A DNA stretch of 64,000 bases from Hungatella sp. UBA5385. Its GTDB lineage: Bacteria > Bacillota > Clostridia > Lachnospirales > Lachnospiraceae. Positions 27,339 to 35,575 of the stretch are shown one piece after another. The position numbers and the translations under genes are program-made. How positions within the stretch are numbered: the first letter of the stretch is position 1; each line of letters begins with the position of its first letter. Where the stretch lies: contig DHOR01000010.1 in assembly GCA_002409995.1 (NCBI GenBank), positions 58,695-122,694 on the forward strand. Reading direction: 5' to 3'. The notes beneath the pieces were generated by a model. It searched no databases. It had not been told where the DNA came from and was given only the letters and a program-made list of their open reading frames with translations.

Positions 27339-28265
27339 TTATAATCCCTCTAAGTTAAAGGGTGGTGTATATTCTTCTTTTGCACTGCTTTTTTCCTGCA
27401 TAAAACCCTGATCTAAGCCGAGGGAAATGGCAGTATCCAGGACTTTGTTATATTCGTATGTAGTAATTCTTCTGCCAAGTTCCGGATAGTCTGAACTGTG
27501 GTAAAATGGGGTATATTGGCTCATAATGCTGATGTAGTATTGATTTGGAGGCAGGGATTCCTTCATCCAGTGAAGCAGTTTAATAGAATCTTCCTTTGCA
27601 CCGGGGAGAACCATATGACGGATAATGGTGCCTCTGGTCATAAGAAGGCAGGAATCTCCATTATTATCAGTAAATGTAGTGAATTCCGGTGTTCCGCTTT
27701 GCTTAATCATTTGCATAATTGCTTCTGAGGCTACAGTAAAATAGTCAGGAGCTTTGCTGTAACGGGCGGACAAATCGGAACTATAATATTTTAAGTCTGG
27801 GAGCCAGATATCTATGTAGTCGTTTAATATTTTTATAGTCTCGGTTTTTTCATATCCTCCACAATTGTATACAATTGGTATGGTAAGGCGGTGCTTCACA
27901 AGGTCGAGAGCCGGCAGGATGGAGGGGAGATACTGGGTGGCAGTTACAAGGTTAATATTATGGGCGCCCTGATCCTGCAGGTCCAGGAAAATATCAGAAA
28001 GTTTGTCTGTGGTTAGTTCTTTTCCCAGGTTTTCCTGGCTGATCGTGAAGTTTTGACAAAAACAACATCTGAGAGTACAACCAGTAAAAAATACTGTTCC
28101 ACTTCCCTGGAGCCCGCTGATGCATGGTTCTTCCCATTGATGTAGTGCAGCACGGGCAGCTTTTATAGTGTCACCACAGCCACAATAACCTGTGGAGAGA
28201 TGGCGGTTTATATGACAGTTCCTGGGACATAGATTGCAGGAATCGTAGGATAATAGAGAGTTCAT
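27339..28265 (-). CDS. Radical SAM protein (pyruvate-formate-lyase-activase-like)
   Basis: A 308-aa protein. The SAM-cluster motif is C63-TLR-C67-CF-C70. An N-terminal cysteine cluster (C10, C13, C17, C28, C30) could bind a second metal centre. The layout matches the uncharacterised PflA-like proteins with an N-terminal Cys-rich segment. The substrate is unknown; no obvious partner is adjacent. Confidence 0.85.
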   Translation of the reverse strand: MNSLLSYDSCNLCPRNCHINRHLSTGYCGCGDTIKAARAALHQWEEPCISGLQGSGTVFFTGCTLRCCFCQNFTISQENLGKELTTDKLSDIFLDLQDQGAHNINLVTATQYLPSILPALDLVKHRLTIPIVYNCGGYEKTETIKILNDYIDIWLPDLKYYSSDLSARYSKAPDYFTVASEAIMQMIKQSGTPEFTTFTDNNGDSCLLMTRGTIIRHMVLPGAKEDSIKLLHWMKESLPPNQYYISIMSQYTPFYHSSDYPELGRRITTYEYNKVLDTAISLGLDQGFMQEKSSAKEEYTPPFNLEGL

Positions 28266-28320
28266 TGAATGTTCTCCTGATTCATATTATTGACAAAAAT
28301 ACTTTTCTACTTTAATATAG

Positions 28321-28626
28321 TAAACTATATGAGGGTTATATGCAAGGTGTAAAAGATGGGGAGATTTGTGGGGGATAGATGGATAGTGGTGGAGTTGGTA
28401 AGAGGGATTTACATAGTGTTAGAAAAATGGTAAATTGATTATATAGGATTGGGTGGAAATTGGAAGGGATTAGTAGTGCGAATGTGAAGTGAACATGGGA
28501 ATGTGGGGAGATTTGCACTGGATTTAGATGAGTTGTGGGGTGGATTGGTTGGTTAAGGGAGTGTTGTATGTGCAATTTGGGCAGTTTTAGCTGTGGGAAT
28601 ATTGGATTTAATTGTTTGGTTTTGCT
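28321..28626 (+). promoter_or_regulatory. CRISPR leader region, almost free of C on the + strand
   Basis: The ~300 nt before the first repeat contain only about ten C residues by eye, while G and T dominate. At 28475-28519 AGTGCGAAT and ATTTGCACT form an inverted repeat around GTGAACAT, which resembles the leader element I recall from type I-C arrays. No gene is seen. The leader lies on the expected side, opposite the degenerate last repeat. Confidence 0.6.
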
Positions 28627-28996
28627 GTCAAGTGCTGCGAGGCACTTGTGGATTGAAATAAAAGGCCATCATAACTGCGGCCGGTCATGTTACGTCAAGT
28701 GCTGCGAGGCACTTGTGGATTGAAATCGATATCAAGCATTGCTGAATCTATTTTTTCCTCGTCAAGTGCTGCGAGGCACTTGTGGATTGAAATCTTATCA
28801 AACAAATCTAAATATGCATCTGGTTGCGTCAAGAGCTGCATAGCTCTTGTGGATTGAAATTGATACACAGCCCAAGAAGATATCTTTGCTATCTTGTCAA
28901 GAGCTGCATAGCTCTTGTGGATTGAAATTATAATAATGTCTCGTTTTGGTATTTTTGCAGTACGTCAAGAGCTGTATAGCTCTTGTGGTTTGAAAA
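28627..28996 (+). CRISPR. Type I-C-like CRISPR array, 6 repeats and 5 spacers, no cas genes in the window
   Basis: Repeats of 33 bp start at 28627, 28694, 28761, 28828, 28896 and 28964; spacers are 34-35 bp. Each repeat begins GTCAAG and the first five end GTGGATTGAAAT, a hallmark of subtype I-C. Repeats 1-3 have the stem AAGTGC/GCACTT; repeats 4-6 have AAGAGC/GCTCTT, which keeps the pairing. The last repeat is degenerate at its 3' end (GTGGTTTGAAAA), marking the trailer end. With no cas genes within 28 kb on either side, the array is orphan here and would depend on Cas proteins encoded elsewhere, if any. Confidence 0.95.
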
Positions 28997-29103
28997 GTAT
29001 GTGCTAATGAGATGCACCCTCTTTTGAGAATCAAGACCCTCCCGCTCTTGAACTCATCTCCCCAATCAATAAAAAAACAGACAGAAAAAGGTGAACATGA
29101 TAA

Positions 29104-29808
29104 ATGGACGAAAATAAAAAGTTAGCAGCACTCCGTTACGCATTCCCAAGAACCATCCCAGTAATGGCTGGATACCTTGTACTCGGAGCGGCTTATGGAA
29201 TTTTAATGAATGTCAATGGATATGGATTCTGGTGGGCATTAATGATCAGTGTCATAGTATATGCAGGAAGTCTCCAGTATTTGGGATTACAATTTCTAGT
29301 AGCGGCAGTGAATCCCATCTATGCATTTTTTATGTCATTAATGCTTAATGCAAGGCATTTGTTTTATGGAATATCAATGCTTGATAAATATAGAGATGCT
29401 GGAAAATTAAAACCATATCTGATATTTTCGCTATCTGATGAGACCTTTTCAGTTGTCTGTCATGAGCAGCCGCCTAAAACACTGCCCATTCACTGGGTTT
29501 ATTTTTGGGTATCCATTTTGGATCAGTGTTACTGGATTATTGGGACGGTAATAGGAGTGTTGCTTGGAAGCATGATTAAGTTTGATACAAAGGGAATGGA
29601 TTTTGCCTTAACAGCACTTTTTGTTGTTATTTTCGTAGATCAGTGGAAGTCGGGAAATGGACACAGAGCTGCTTTAATCGGAGTGTTAGCTTCTGTAGCC
29701 TGTGTGGTGATTTTTGGACAGAACGCATTTATTATTCCTGCTATGATTCTTATTTTGGGAATTATTACATTGGATTATAAAAAATCAGAAAAGAGGGAAG
29801 AAGTATGA
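29104..29808 (+). CDS. azlC: AzlC, large subunit of a branched-chain amino acid exporter
   Basis: A 234-aa membrane protein. The AzlC pattern is clear (RTIPVMAGYLVLGAAYGI, MSLMLNARHLFYGISML, FSLSDETFSVVC). With AzlD it exports branched-chain amino acids or analogues. The ATGA overlap with azlD shows translational coupling. Confidence 0.92.
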   Translation: MDENKKLAALRYAFPRTIPVMAGYLVLGAAYGILMNVNGYGFWWALMISVIVYAGSLQYLGLQFLVAAVNPIYAFFMSLMLNARHLFYGISMLDKYRDAGKLKPYLIFSLSDETFSVVCHEQPPKTLPIHWVYFWVSILDQCYWIIGTVIGVLLGSMIKFDTKGMDFALTALFVVIFVDQWKSGNGHRAALIGVLASVACVVIFGQNAFIIPAMILILGIITLDYKKSEKREEV

Positions 29809-30140
29809 GTGCAGAAGTAATTAGAAATCTTATTATAATTGCTATGATGGTAGCTGCCACAATGCTTACCAGATTCCTTCCCTTTCTGTTATTTCCGGCA
29901 GGGAAGAAAACGCCCAAATACATAACTTATCTTGGGACCACGCTTCCATATGCAACCATTGGGCTTTTGGTAGTTTATTGCTTGAAGAATATCAATTTTT
30001 TTGCTTCACCCTTTGGTCTGCCGGAAATTATCGCCATTGCGGTGATTGTGGTTCTTCATCTGTGGAGGGGAAATTCTCTTATAAGTATAGGAGCAGGAAC
30101 CGCTGTTTATATGCTTATGATACAGGCGGTATTTAAATAA
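29805..30140 (+). CDS. azlD: AzlD, small subunit of the branched-chain amino acid exporter
   Basis: A 111-aa membrane protein with three to four segments (MLTRFLPFLLFPAG is typical of AzlD). It starts within the last codons of azlC. Confidence 0.92.
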   Translation: MSAEVIRNLIIIAMMVAATMLTRFLPFLLFPAGKKTPKYITYLGTTLPYATIGLLVVYCLKNINFFASPFGLPEIIAIAVIVVLHLWRGNSLISIGAGTAVYMLMIQAVFK

Positions 30141-30158
30141 GAAAAATAGTAAAAGTAA

Positions 30159-30205
30159 GCCGGAGGGAGCAAGTGTGCTGGACAACACACTAATATCCCT
30201 CCGGC
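30159..30205. terminator. Hairpin at the converging ends of azlD and an AraC gene
   Basis: A 10-bp perfect stem (GCCGGAGGGA at 30159-30168 with 30196-30205), with a second small stem AGTGTG/CACACT inside. It reaches into the 3' end of the AraC coding sequence on the - strand. Confidence 0.65.
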
Positions 30206-31068
30206 AGTGTTTTCTGTTCCCTGAACTCTTTGGGAGAAAGGCCGAATTCCTTTTTAAATGCTCTATAAAAGCTGGTATAGTCAGAAAATCCATATTGATG
30301 ATACAGCTCCTTAAATGGAATCCCCGATAAAATTCCATTTTTGCTTGCCTGAAGTCTTTTTTTCAAGATATACTGATGCAGGGAAATGCCCATATTATCC
30401 TTAAATACATGGGAAATATGGTATTTGCTTGCGTAGAAAAATGAGGCTAGATGATCCAGAGAAAGGTCTTCACTCAAATGATTGTTAATATAGTCGCAGA
30501 TATTTAAATAAAGAACATTTTCATAAGCAACAGCAACCTGATGGAGCATATCATAAGTAATACGGTTTAAAAATAATATAAAAGAATGAACCATAAGCTG
30601 GGAATTTAACTGGTGGAAAGCCTTATTGCCATGTAGTTCTTCCAGCATATCCAGCAGACGTCCCTGAATATCCTGAAATGTTATAAAATCTGTACGGAAC
30701 CGATACTCTTTGTGTTCTGCCACATATTGAAAACTGTAGGCAAAATCCTGAGACCAGGAACACATGGTGTTATAATAATCCTCACTAATCCACAGCACAA
30801 ATCTCTGATAGTTCTGTCCCGTAGAATGAAAAATAGGATGGTGTTTGATACCGGGAGGAATCAAAAGGTAATCCCCATATTGCAGATTGTATTGTTTCCC
30901 TTCTATATTATAACTCACATCTCCATCCAGAAAGAAATAGACTTCATAATGAGGGTGAGAGTGATCCACAATATGCTCTAAGTTCATGTCTTTATAATAA
31001 AATACTTCAAACTCTCCAGAATTCATATACTGTCTCGTATCAAACCCTGTAAATAGCTTGTTTTTCAT
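30190..31068 (-). CDS. AraC-family regulator with cupin domain, divergent from uxuA
   Basis: A 292-aa protein. The N-terminal cupin is seen as HSHPHYEVYFFLDGDVSYNI near residue 36. The C-terminal helix-turn-helix pair is LSLDHLASFFYASKYHISHVF and FKELYHQYGFSDYTSFYRAF. It faces the uxuA/SDR operon across ~185 nt, so it is the likely activator of that operon. Confidence 0.9.
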   Translation of the reverse strand: MKNKLFTGFDTRQYMNSGEFEVFYYKDMNLEHIVDHSHPHYEVYFFLDGDVSYNIEGKQYNLQYGDYLLIPPGIKHHPIFHSTGQNYQRFVLWISEDYYNTMCSWSQDFAYSFQYVAEHKEYRFRTDFITFQDIQGRLLDMLEELHGNKAFHQLNSQLMVHSFILFLNRITYDMLHQVAVAYENVLYLNICDYINNHLSEDLSLDHLASFFYASKYHISHVFKDNMGISLHQYILKKRLQASKNGILSGIPFKELYHQYGFSDYTSFYRAFKKEFGLSPKEFREQKTLPEGY

Positions 31069-31253
31069 AAAACACCTCTCATTTTCCCTGTATTTTCAAT
31101 CATTATATCTTAGAATCGCAAGATTTGCAATGCGAACGGCAATGTAATCCATGGTAATATGGCTGGATTTTGTCTATACTTAATCCATAAGGCTTAAGAT
31201 ATCAGCCAGGTAGGATAATTATTAATCATAAAAGGAATTTAAGGAGGTACAAC

Positions 31254-32309
31254 ATGAAATTATCATTCAGATGGTATGGGGATGACGACAAGGTAACATT
31301 GCAGAATATTCGTCAGATTCCAGGTATGCACTCGATCGTAACGGCAGTTTATGATGTTCCAGTAGGAGAGGTTTGGAGCAGAGAGACAATTGCTCATTTG
31401 AAAAAGGAAACCGAGGATGCAGGTCTTCATTTTGAAGTAATTGAAAGCATTCCTGTACATGAGGATATTAAATTAGGAAAATCAACCAGAGATCAGTATA
31501 TTGCAAATTACTGCGAGAATATCAGACGTGTGGCTGAAGCAGGGATCAAATGTATCTGCTACAACTTCATGCCTGTATTTGACTGGACAAGAACTCAGTT
31601 AGATCATGTGCTGGAAGATGGTTCTACAACACTTGTTTATTATCAGGATCAGGTTGACAAGGTAAATCCACTGGAAAGTGACAGCGATTTAACACTTCCG
31701 GGCTGGGATTCCAGCTATACTAGAGATGAATTAAAGGCAATCGTAGCTGAGTACAATGCTATGACAGAAGATGACTTATGGAATAACTTACAGTATTTTC
31801 TGGAGGCAATCATTCCGGTTGCTGCTGAGTGTGATGTTAATATGGCGATTCATGAAGATGACCCTTGCTGGAGCATTTTCGGTCTTCCAAGAATTATTAC
31901 AAATGAAAAGAATTTGGATCGTTTCTTAAAACTGGTTGATGACAAGCACAACGGAATTACTCTGTGTACAGGTTCCCTGGGCTGTTCCAATGAGAATGAT
32001 GTGGAGAAAATGGCAGCTAAATATGCAGCTATGGGAAGAGTCCACTTTGTTCATGCGAGAAATGTGGCTATTTTAGAGGATAATAAGGGATTTGAGGAGA
32101 GAGCTCATTTATCCAGCTGTGGTTCCCTTGATATGTATGCTATTTTAAAAGCACTTCATGATAATGGATTTGAGGGATATGTGCGCCCTGACCATGGCCG
32201 TATGATCTGGGGGGAGACAGGACGTGCCGGTTATGGTTTATATGACCGCGCCCTTGGTGCAACCTATTTAAATGGTCTGTGGGAAGCTATTGAGAAATCA
32301 AGCAAATAA
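31254..32309 (+). CDS. uxuA: Mannonate dehydratase
   Basis: A 351-aa enzyme that converts D-mannonate to 2-keto-3-deoxygluconate in glucuronate breakdown. Family blocks: MKLSFRWYGDDD, EVIESIPVHEDIK, CYNFMPVFDWTRT, LCTGSLG and VRPDHGRMIWGE. AAGGAGG precedes the ATG. A TATACT at 31175-31180 could be its -10 box, with a poor -35 that fits control by the divergent AraC protein. It is a paralogue of the gene at 38143. Confidence 0.93.
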   Translation: MKLSFRWYGDDDKVTLQNIRQIPGMHSIVTAVYDVPVGEVWSRETIAHLKKETEDAGLHFEVIESIPVHEDIKLGKSTRDQYIANYCENIRRVAEAGIKCICYNFMPVFDWTRTQLDHVLEDGSTTLVYYQDQVDKVNPLESDSDLTLPGWDSSYTRDELKAIVAEYNAMTEDDLWNNLQYFLEAIIPVAAECDVNMAIHEDDPCWSIFGLPRIITNEKNLDRFLKLVDDKHNGITLCTGSLGCSNENDVEKMAAKYAAMGRVHFVHARNVAILEDNKGFEERAHLSSCGSLDMYAILKALHDNGFEGYVRPDHGRMIWGETGRAGYGLYDRALGATYLNGLWEAIEKSSK

Positions 32310-32340
32310 ATCTAAATTGTTTAGAAAAGAGGGATAAGTC

Positions 32341-33189
32341 ATGGGATTATCATTTGGAACAGATCTAAAAGGTAAAGTAGCAGTGGTAACAGGTGCAGGT
32401 GGCGTATTGTGTGGAATGTTTTCAAAAACACTGGCTGAAGCAGGTGCAAAGGTTGCAGTTCTGGATTTAAATGAAGAGGCTGCATCAGCAGTAGCAGCAG
32501 AGATTACAGCAGCAGGTCACATAGCTAAAGCTTATAAGACAAACGTGCTGGAGCGCACAAGTCTGGAAGAGGTACATGCAAAAGTCCTGGCAGAGCTTGG
32601 TCCATGTGACATTTTAGTAAATGGCGCAGGCGGCAATAATGCAAAAGCCAATACAGATAAAGAGTATTTTGAACTTGGTGATATTGAGGCGGATACAAAG
32701 TCTTTCTTTGATTTAGAACAGTCAGGTGTGGAATTTGTATTTAACTTAAACTTCTTAGGAACTCTGCTTCCATGTCAGATATTTGCAAAGGATATGATTG
32801 GAAGAGAGGGGTGTAATATATTAAATATTTCCTCGATGAACGCATTTACTCCGCTTACTAAGATTCCGGCTTATAGCGGTGCGAAAGCTGCGATCAGTAA
32901 CTTTACACAATGGCTGGCTGTTCATTTTTCCAAAGTTGGAATTCGAGTTAATGCTATGGCTCCTGGTTTCTTTGTAACTAAGCAGAATGAGAAGCTTCTG
33001 TTTAACGAAGATGGAACACCTACTGCAAGAACAGCTAAGATTCTGGCAGCAACACCTATGGGACGTTTTGGTGATGCTGAGGAGTTAAATGGCGCTTTGC
33101 TTTTCTTGTTGAATAATGATGCCGCAGGATTTATTACTGGTGTGGTATTGCCGGTTGATGGTGGATTTTCCGCTTATTCAGGGGTGTAA
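32341..33189 (+). CDS. SDR-family D-mannonate (fructuronate) oxidoreductase
   Basis: A 282-aa short-chain dehydrogenase. The cofactor motif is TGAGGVLCG near residue 17, and the active-site residues are seen as ISSMN and YSGAK. Position directly after uxuA indicates the fructuronate/mannonate step, done here by an SDR enzyme in place of the mannitol-dehydrogenase-type UxuB found at 39231. Confidence 0.85.
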   Translation: MGLSFGTDLKGKVAVVTGAGGVLCGMFSKTLAEAGAKVAVLDLNEEAASAVAAEITAAGHIAKAYKTNVLERTSLEEVHAKVLAELGPCDILVNGAGGNNAKANTDKEYFELGDIEADTKSFFDLEQSGVEFVFNLNFLGTLLPCQIFAKDMIGREGCNILNISSMNAFTPLTKIPAYSGAKAAISNFTQWLAVHFSKVGIRVNAMAPGFFVTKQNEKLLFNEDGTPTARTAKILAATPMGRFGDAEELNGALLFLLNNDAAGFITGVVLPVDGGFSAYSGV

Positions 33190-33232
33190 TTTACTTAGCT
33201 GTATAATTTACTTAGTCATGTAATTTATTTAG
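33187..33232 (+). repeat. Three tandem 17-bp units starting at the SDR stop codon
   Basis: TAATTTACTTAG occurs at 33187-33198 and 33204-33215, and as TAATTTATTTAG at 33221-33232, giving an exact 17-bp period. The first copy includes the stop codon of the SDR gene. Confidence 0.75.
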
Positions 33233-33243
33233 AATTTGATGAT

Positions 33244-33290
33244 AAAGCTACAATGCTGATGTTTATATTTAGTCAGTATTGTGGCTTTTT
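33244..33290 (+). terminator. Terminator of the uxuA/SDR operon
   Basis: A 16-bp stem with G-U pairs (AAAGCTACAATGCTGA at 33244-33259 with 33273-33288), running into TTTTT. Confidence 0.8.
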
Positions 33291-33303
33291 CAGTTGAGCT
33301 TTA

Positions 33304-33381
33304 TTAGAGATAAATTTGCCAGGCTAAAACTATTGACAAGTAAACTTGTCAGTGCTATGATAATGACAACAAAACTTGGCA
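33304..33381. promoter_or_regulatory. Promoter with three operator copies at 30-bp spacing, before the DUF6442/XRE module
   Basis: TTGACA (33333-33338) and TATGAT (33356-33361) are 17 bp apart. TGACAAGTAAACTTGTCA (33334-33351) is a near-perfect palindrome overlapping the -35 box. A second version lies at 33364-33381, and the half-site TAAATTTGCCA at 33311-33321 marks a weaker third one. The right half-sites begin at 33311, 33341 and 33371, exactly 30 bp apart. The XRE protein encoded downstream is the probable ligand, giving autoregulation. Confidence 0.7.
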
Positions 33382-33397
33382 TAAAAAAGGAGATATT

Positions 33398-33712
33398 ATG
33401 AACAAAGAAGAAATTTTAGCAAAGAGCGTAAAAGAAAATATCTATGGAGATGAACGTGAAAAGAAAATGCGAACTCATAGGGATGCATTTTCAGTTTGGG
33501 GAGTAATAATCATAGGAATTATTATAATGATTATAAAACTAAGTCAAAGTGAATCTCCAGCAGATATAATTTCAATACTTTTTTGCGTATCCGCAACGTC
33601 TACTCTTTACGAAGCAATTAACACCAAAAAGAAGATTCATATCATAATGACAGTTGTGTTGTTTTCATTGACAATTTATTACTTCTATAAATTTTGTGTG
33701 GGGTTATTTTAA
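33398..33712 (+). CDS. Small membrane protein, DUF6442-like
   Basis: A 104-aa protein with a charged N-terminal third (KENIYGDEREKKMRTHRD) and three hydrophobic segments. AAAGGAG precedes the ATG. Its stop overlaps the start of the XRE gene (TAATG), a common pairing in which the membrane protein modulates the regulator. Confidence 0.75.
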   Translation: MNKEEILAKSVKENIYGDEREKKMRTHRDAFSVWGVIIIGIIIMIIKLSQSESPADIISILFCVSATSTLYEAINTKKKIHIIMTVVLFSLTIYYFYKFCVGLF

Positions 33713-33918
33713 TGAATGAGAAATTGATATTAAAGAACAATTTGAAAGAAGTGCGATCAGAGAAGAAATTATCACAATCAGCATTGGCAGAAATGGTGGG
33801 TGTGTCTCGTAATACAATCAGCTCTATTGAAACCGGACAGTTTAATCCAACGGCTAAATTAGCCCTTGTTTTATGTATTGCATTGGATAAAAAATTCGAA
33901 GATTTATTTTACTTTTAG
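33712..33918 (+). CDS. XRE-family transcriptional regulator
   Basis: A 68-aa Cro/CI-type DNA-binding protein (LKEVRSEKKLSQSALAEMVG, VSRNTISSIETGQFNPT). The start at 33712 overlaps the stop of the membrane protein gene; an upstream in-frame start at 33694 is unlikely. It probably represses the promoter at 33333. Confidence 0.9.
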   Translation: MNEKLILKNNLKEVRSEKKLSQSALAEMVGVSRNTISSIETGQFNPTAKLALVLCIALDKKFEDLFYF

Positions 33919-34009
33919 GTAAAAATGTCGATAAACACTGTAAATACAGTATCTATCGACATTTTTTAATTTATATAAAGACAATCAAAAAATCCCGTGA
34001 GTTATTAAT

Positions 34010-34405
34010 TTAAAAAGTATATATTTTAGGCTCTTCTGTAAAGGAGCAGATGGCAGCGGTTGCATTTTTAAGATACAATACCTCCATCAGACCATCATCT
34101 GCAGTGTACATGCTGCTCAGAGATTCTTCATTGTCATTCAACATGCTGACTCTTGCATCCCGGGAACTGTCATGAACTGCTTCAGCTGTGAGACGAATCC
34201 AGGTGCCTTTGTTCATAGCTGAGATTTCGATTTTAGGGTTTGCAAGCATCTGTTTAAATACATCTTTTTGATTATTTGTGACTATGTATATTTTTCCTTC
34301 ATGTTCAGCTACCGCACCAAATGGACGGTTATGAGGCTGATCCCCCTCTGTTGTTGCCAGATAAAATGTACCACATTCTTTTAAATAAGCTAATATTTCC
34401 TGCAT
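34010..34405 (-). CDS. Pyridoxamine-5'-phosphate oxidase-like flavin protein
   Basis: A 131-aa split-barrel protein (FYLATTEGDQPHNRPFG, IYIVTNNQKDVFKQMLANPKIEI). Such proteins bind FMN or F420 and reduce small molecules. It is divergent from the HxlR regulator, which is a frequent arrangement for redox-responsive control. Confidence 0.88.
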   Translation of the reverse strand: MQEILAYLKECGTFYLATTEGDQPHNRPFGAVAEHEGKIYIVTNNQKDVFKQMLANPKIEISAMNKGTWIRLTAEAVHDSSRDARVSMLNDNEESLSSMYTADDGLMEVLYLKNATAAICSFTEEPKIYTF

Positions 34406-34457
34406 TATATTGTTCCTTTCCTTTCATCGTGTTATAATCGATTATAGGATTATTATA

Positions 34458-34487
34458 TATCGTAGTATTAAAATAACAAGTACGATA
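34458..34487. promoter_or_regulatory. Inverted repeat in the divergent HxlR promoter region
   Basis: TATCGTA at 34458-34464 and its exact complement TACGATA at 34481-34487, in the ~115 nt between the flavin protein and HxlR genes; a likely HxlR operator. Confidence 0.5.
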
Positions 34488-34520
34488 TTTTATGATACTG
34501 GTATCAGAAAGGATAGTGCA

Positions 34521-34865
34521 ATGGAAAAGAAAGATTTGTTTGGAATATGTCCATATTTAACATCACAACGTGTTTTATCAGGGAAATGGTCCATGTATAT
34601 TATCTATTTACTGTCATTTGGCCCCATTCGTTTTAATGAACTTCAGAGGAATATGCCTGGGGAGATGACTCATACCACTTTATCAAGACAGCTTAAAACC
34701 CTTGAGGAGGAAGGCTTGATTGTAAGGAAGGAGTACTCCCAGATACCGCCTAAGGTTGAATATTACCTCAGTGAAGTGGGGGAGAAGTTTCAGCCTGTAT
34801 TGGATGCGCTGGGAGCATGGGGAAATGAGTATATTGAGTTTATGAGAGATAGGAAAGAAGAATAA
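34521..34865 (+). CDS. HxlR-family winged-helix regulator
   Basis: A 114-aa protein with the family's N-terminal cysteine (GICPYLTSQRVLSGKWSMYI) and the winged helix (FNELQRNMPGEMTHTTLSRQLKTLEEEGLI). GAAAGGA (34507-34513) supports the ATG at 34521; the frame is open further upstream but without a plausible start. It probably senses oxidants or electrophiles. Confidence 0.9.
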   Translation: MEKKDLFGICPYLTSQRVLSGKWSMYIIYLLSFGPIRFNELQRNMPGEMTHTTLSRQLKTLEEEGLIVRKEYSQIPPKVEYYLSEVGEKFQPVLDALGAWGNEYIEFMRDRKEE

Positions 34866-34960
34866 TACATATTTATAAGTTGTTTTCATAATCTGACACG
34901 CAGATGTCATATTAAGACTGCTATATTATAGATAAAAAATAATATAGATTGGAGAACAAT

Positions 34961-35407
34961 ATGGCATATCAATTAAAGGAAGTAACGATCAGAACTAATA
35001 ATACAGAGGAAGGCATGAAGAAAATCGGTGAGCTGTGGAAGGCAGTTATGAATGGAAATCTGCCTGTGCTTTTTGACAGTGAGGATACATTGCTTGAGGA
35101 TGTTTTCCCTGTAGCCAGATACAGCAATTTTGTAAGTGACCATACAGATGATTATGATCTTACCATTATCAGTGCTGATTCCGGATTCTTAGAAGGTCTG
35201 GAAGAGGGCGTAAGTAAAGGGATTTATAAGAAATACCAGGCATCTGATGACAATGGAAATGTAGGGCTGTGTACGGAAAAGGTATGGGAAGAGGCATGGA
35301 GTGATTCTGTTATCCGGTCATATAGAGAAGATTATGAATACAGTGTTCCGGCAGAATTTTCAGGAGATGGGAAAGCGTATTGTTATCTGTATATTTCAAT
35401 TAAATAG
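34961..35407 (+). CDS. Stand-alone GyrI-like effector-binding protein
   Basis: A 148-aa protein (YQLKEVTIRTNNTEEGMKKIGELWKAV, YDLTIISADSGFLE) that looks like the small-molecule-binding half of AraC/GyrI regulators without a DNA-binding domain. The start at 34961 has GGAG upstream; a TTG at 34949 is less likely. Confidence 0.75.
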   Translation: MAYQLKEVTIRTNNTEEGMKKIGELWKAVMNGNLPVLFDSEDTLLEDVFPVARYSNFVSDHTDDYDLTIISADSGFLEGLEEGVSKGIYKKYQASDDNGNVGLCTEKVWEEAWSDSVIRSYREDYEYSVPAEFSGDGKAYCYLYISIK

Positions 35408-35413
35408 TAGATT

Positions 35414-35450
35414 AAAAGCCATGATTCTATCATAAGAGTCATGGCTTTTT
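35414..35450 (+). terminator. Terminator after the effector-binding protein gene
   Basis: A 14-bp stem with one G-U pair (AAAAGCCATGATTC at 35414-35427 with 35436-35449) ending in TTTTT. Confidence 0.85.
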
Positions 35451-35575
35451 CGTAAGAAAAATGTAAATACAGTTTATAAATTGTTTATGGGGATGTTATA
35501 TCCCTGTTATTTTCATACTTTATGATATCGGTACACCCAAAGTAAAACAAATAAACAAAGGAGTGATTTGATATT

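Noticed and set aside
27339..28265. Radical SAM protein as the maturase of the sulfatase
   Set aside because: It lacks the visible extra Cys-rich C-terminal domain of anSME and is not linked to the sulfatase; PflA-like assignment fits better.
27339..30140. cas genes near the CRISPR array
   Set aside because: The flanking genes are a PflA-like radical SAM protein and azlCD; no Cas3, Cas5, Cas7, Cas8c, Cas4, Cas1 or Cas2 features are seen.
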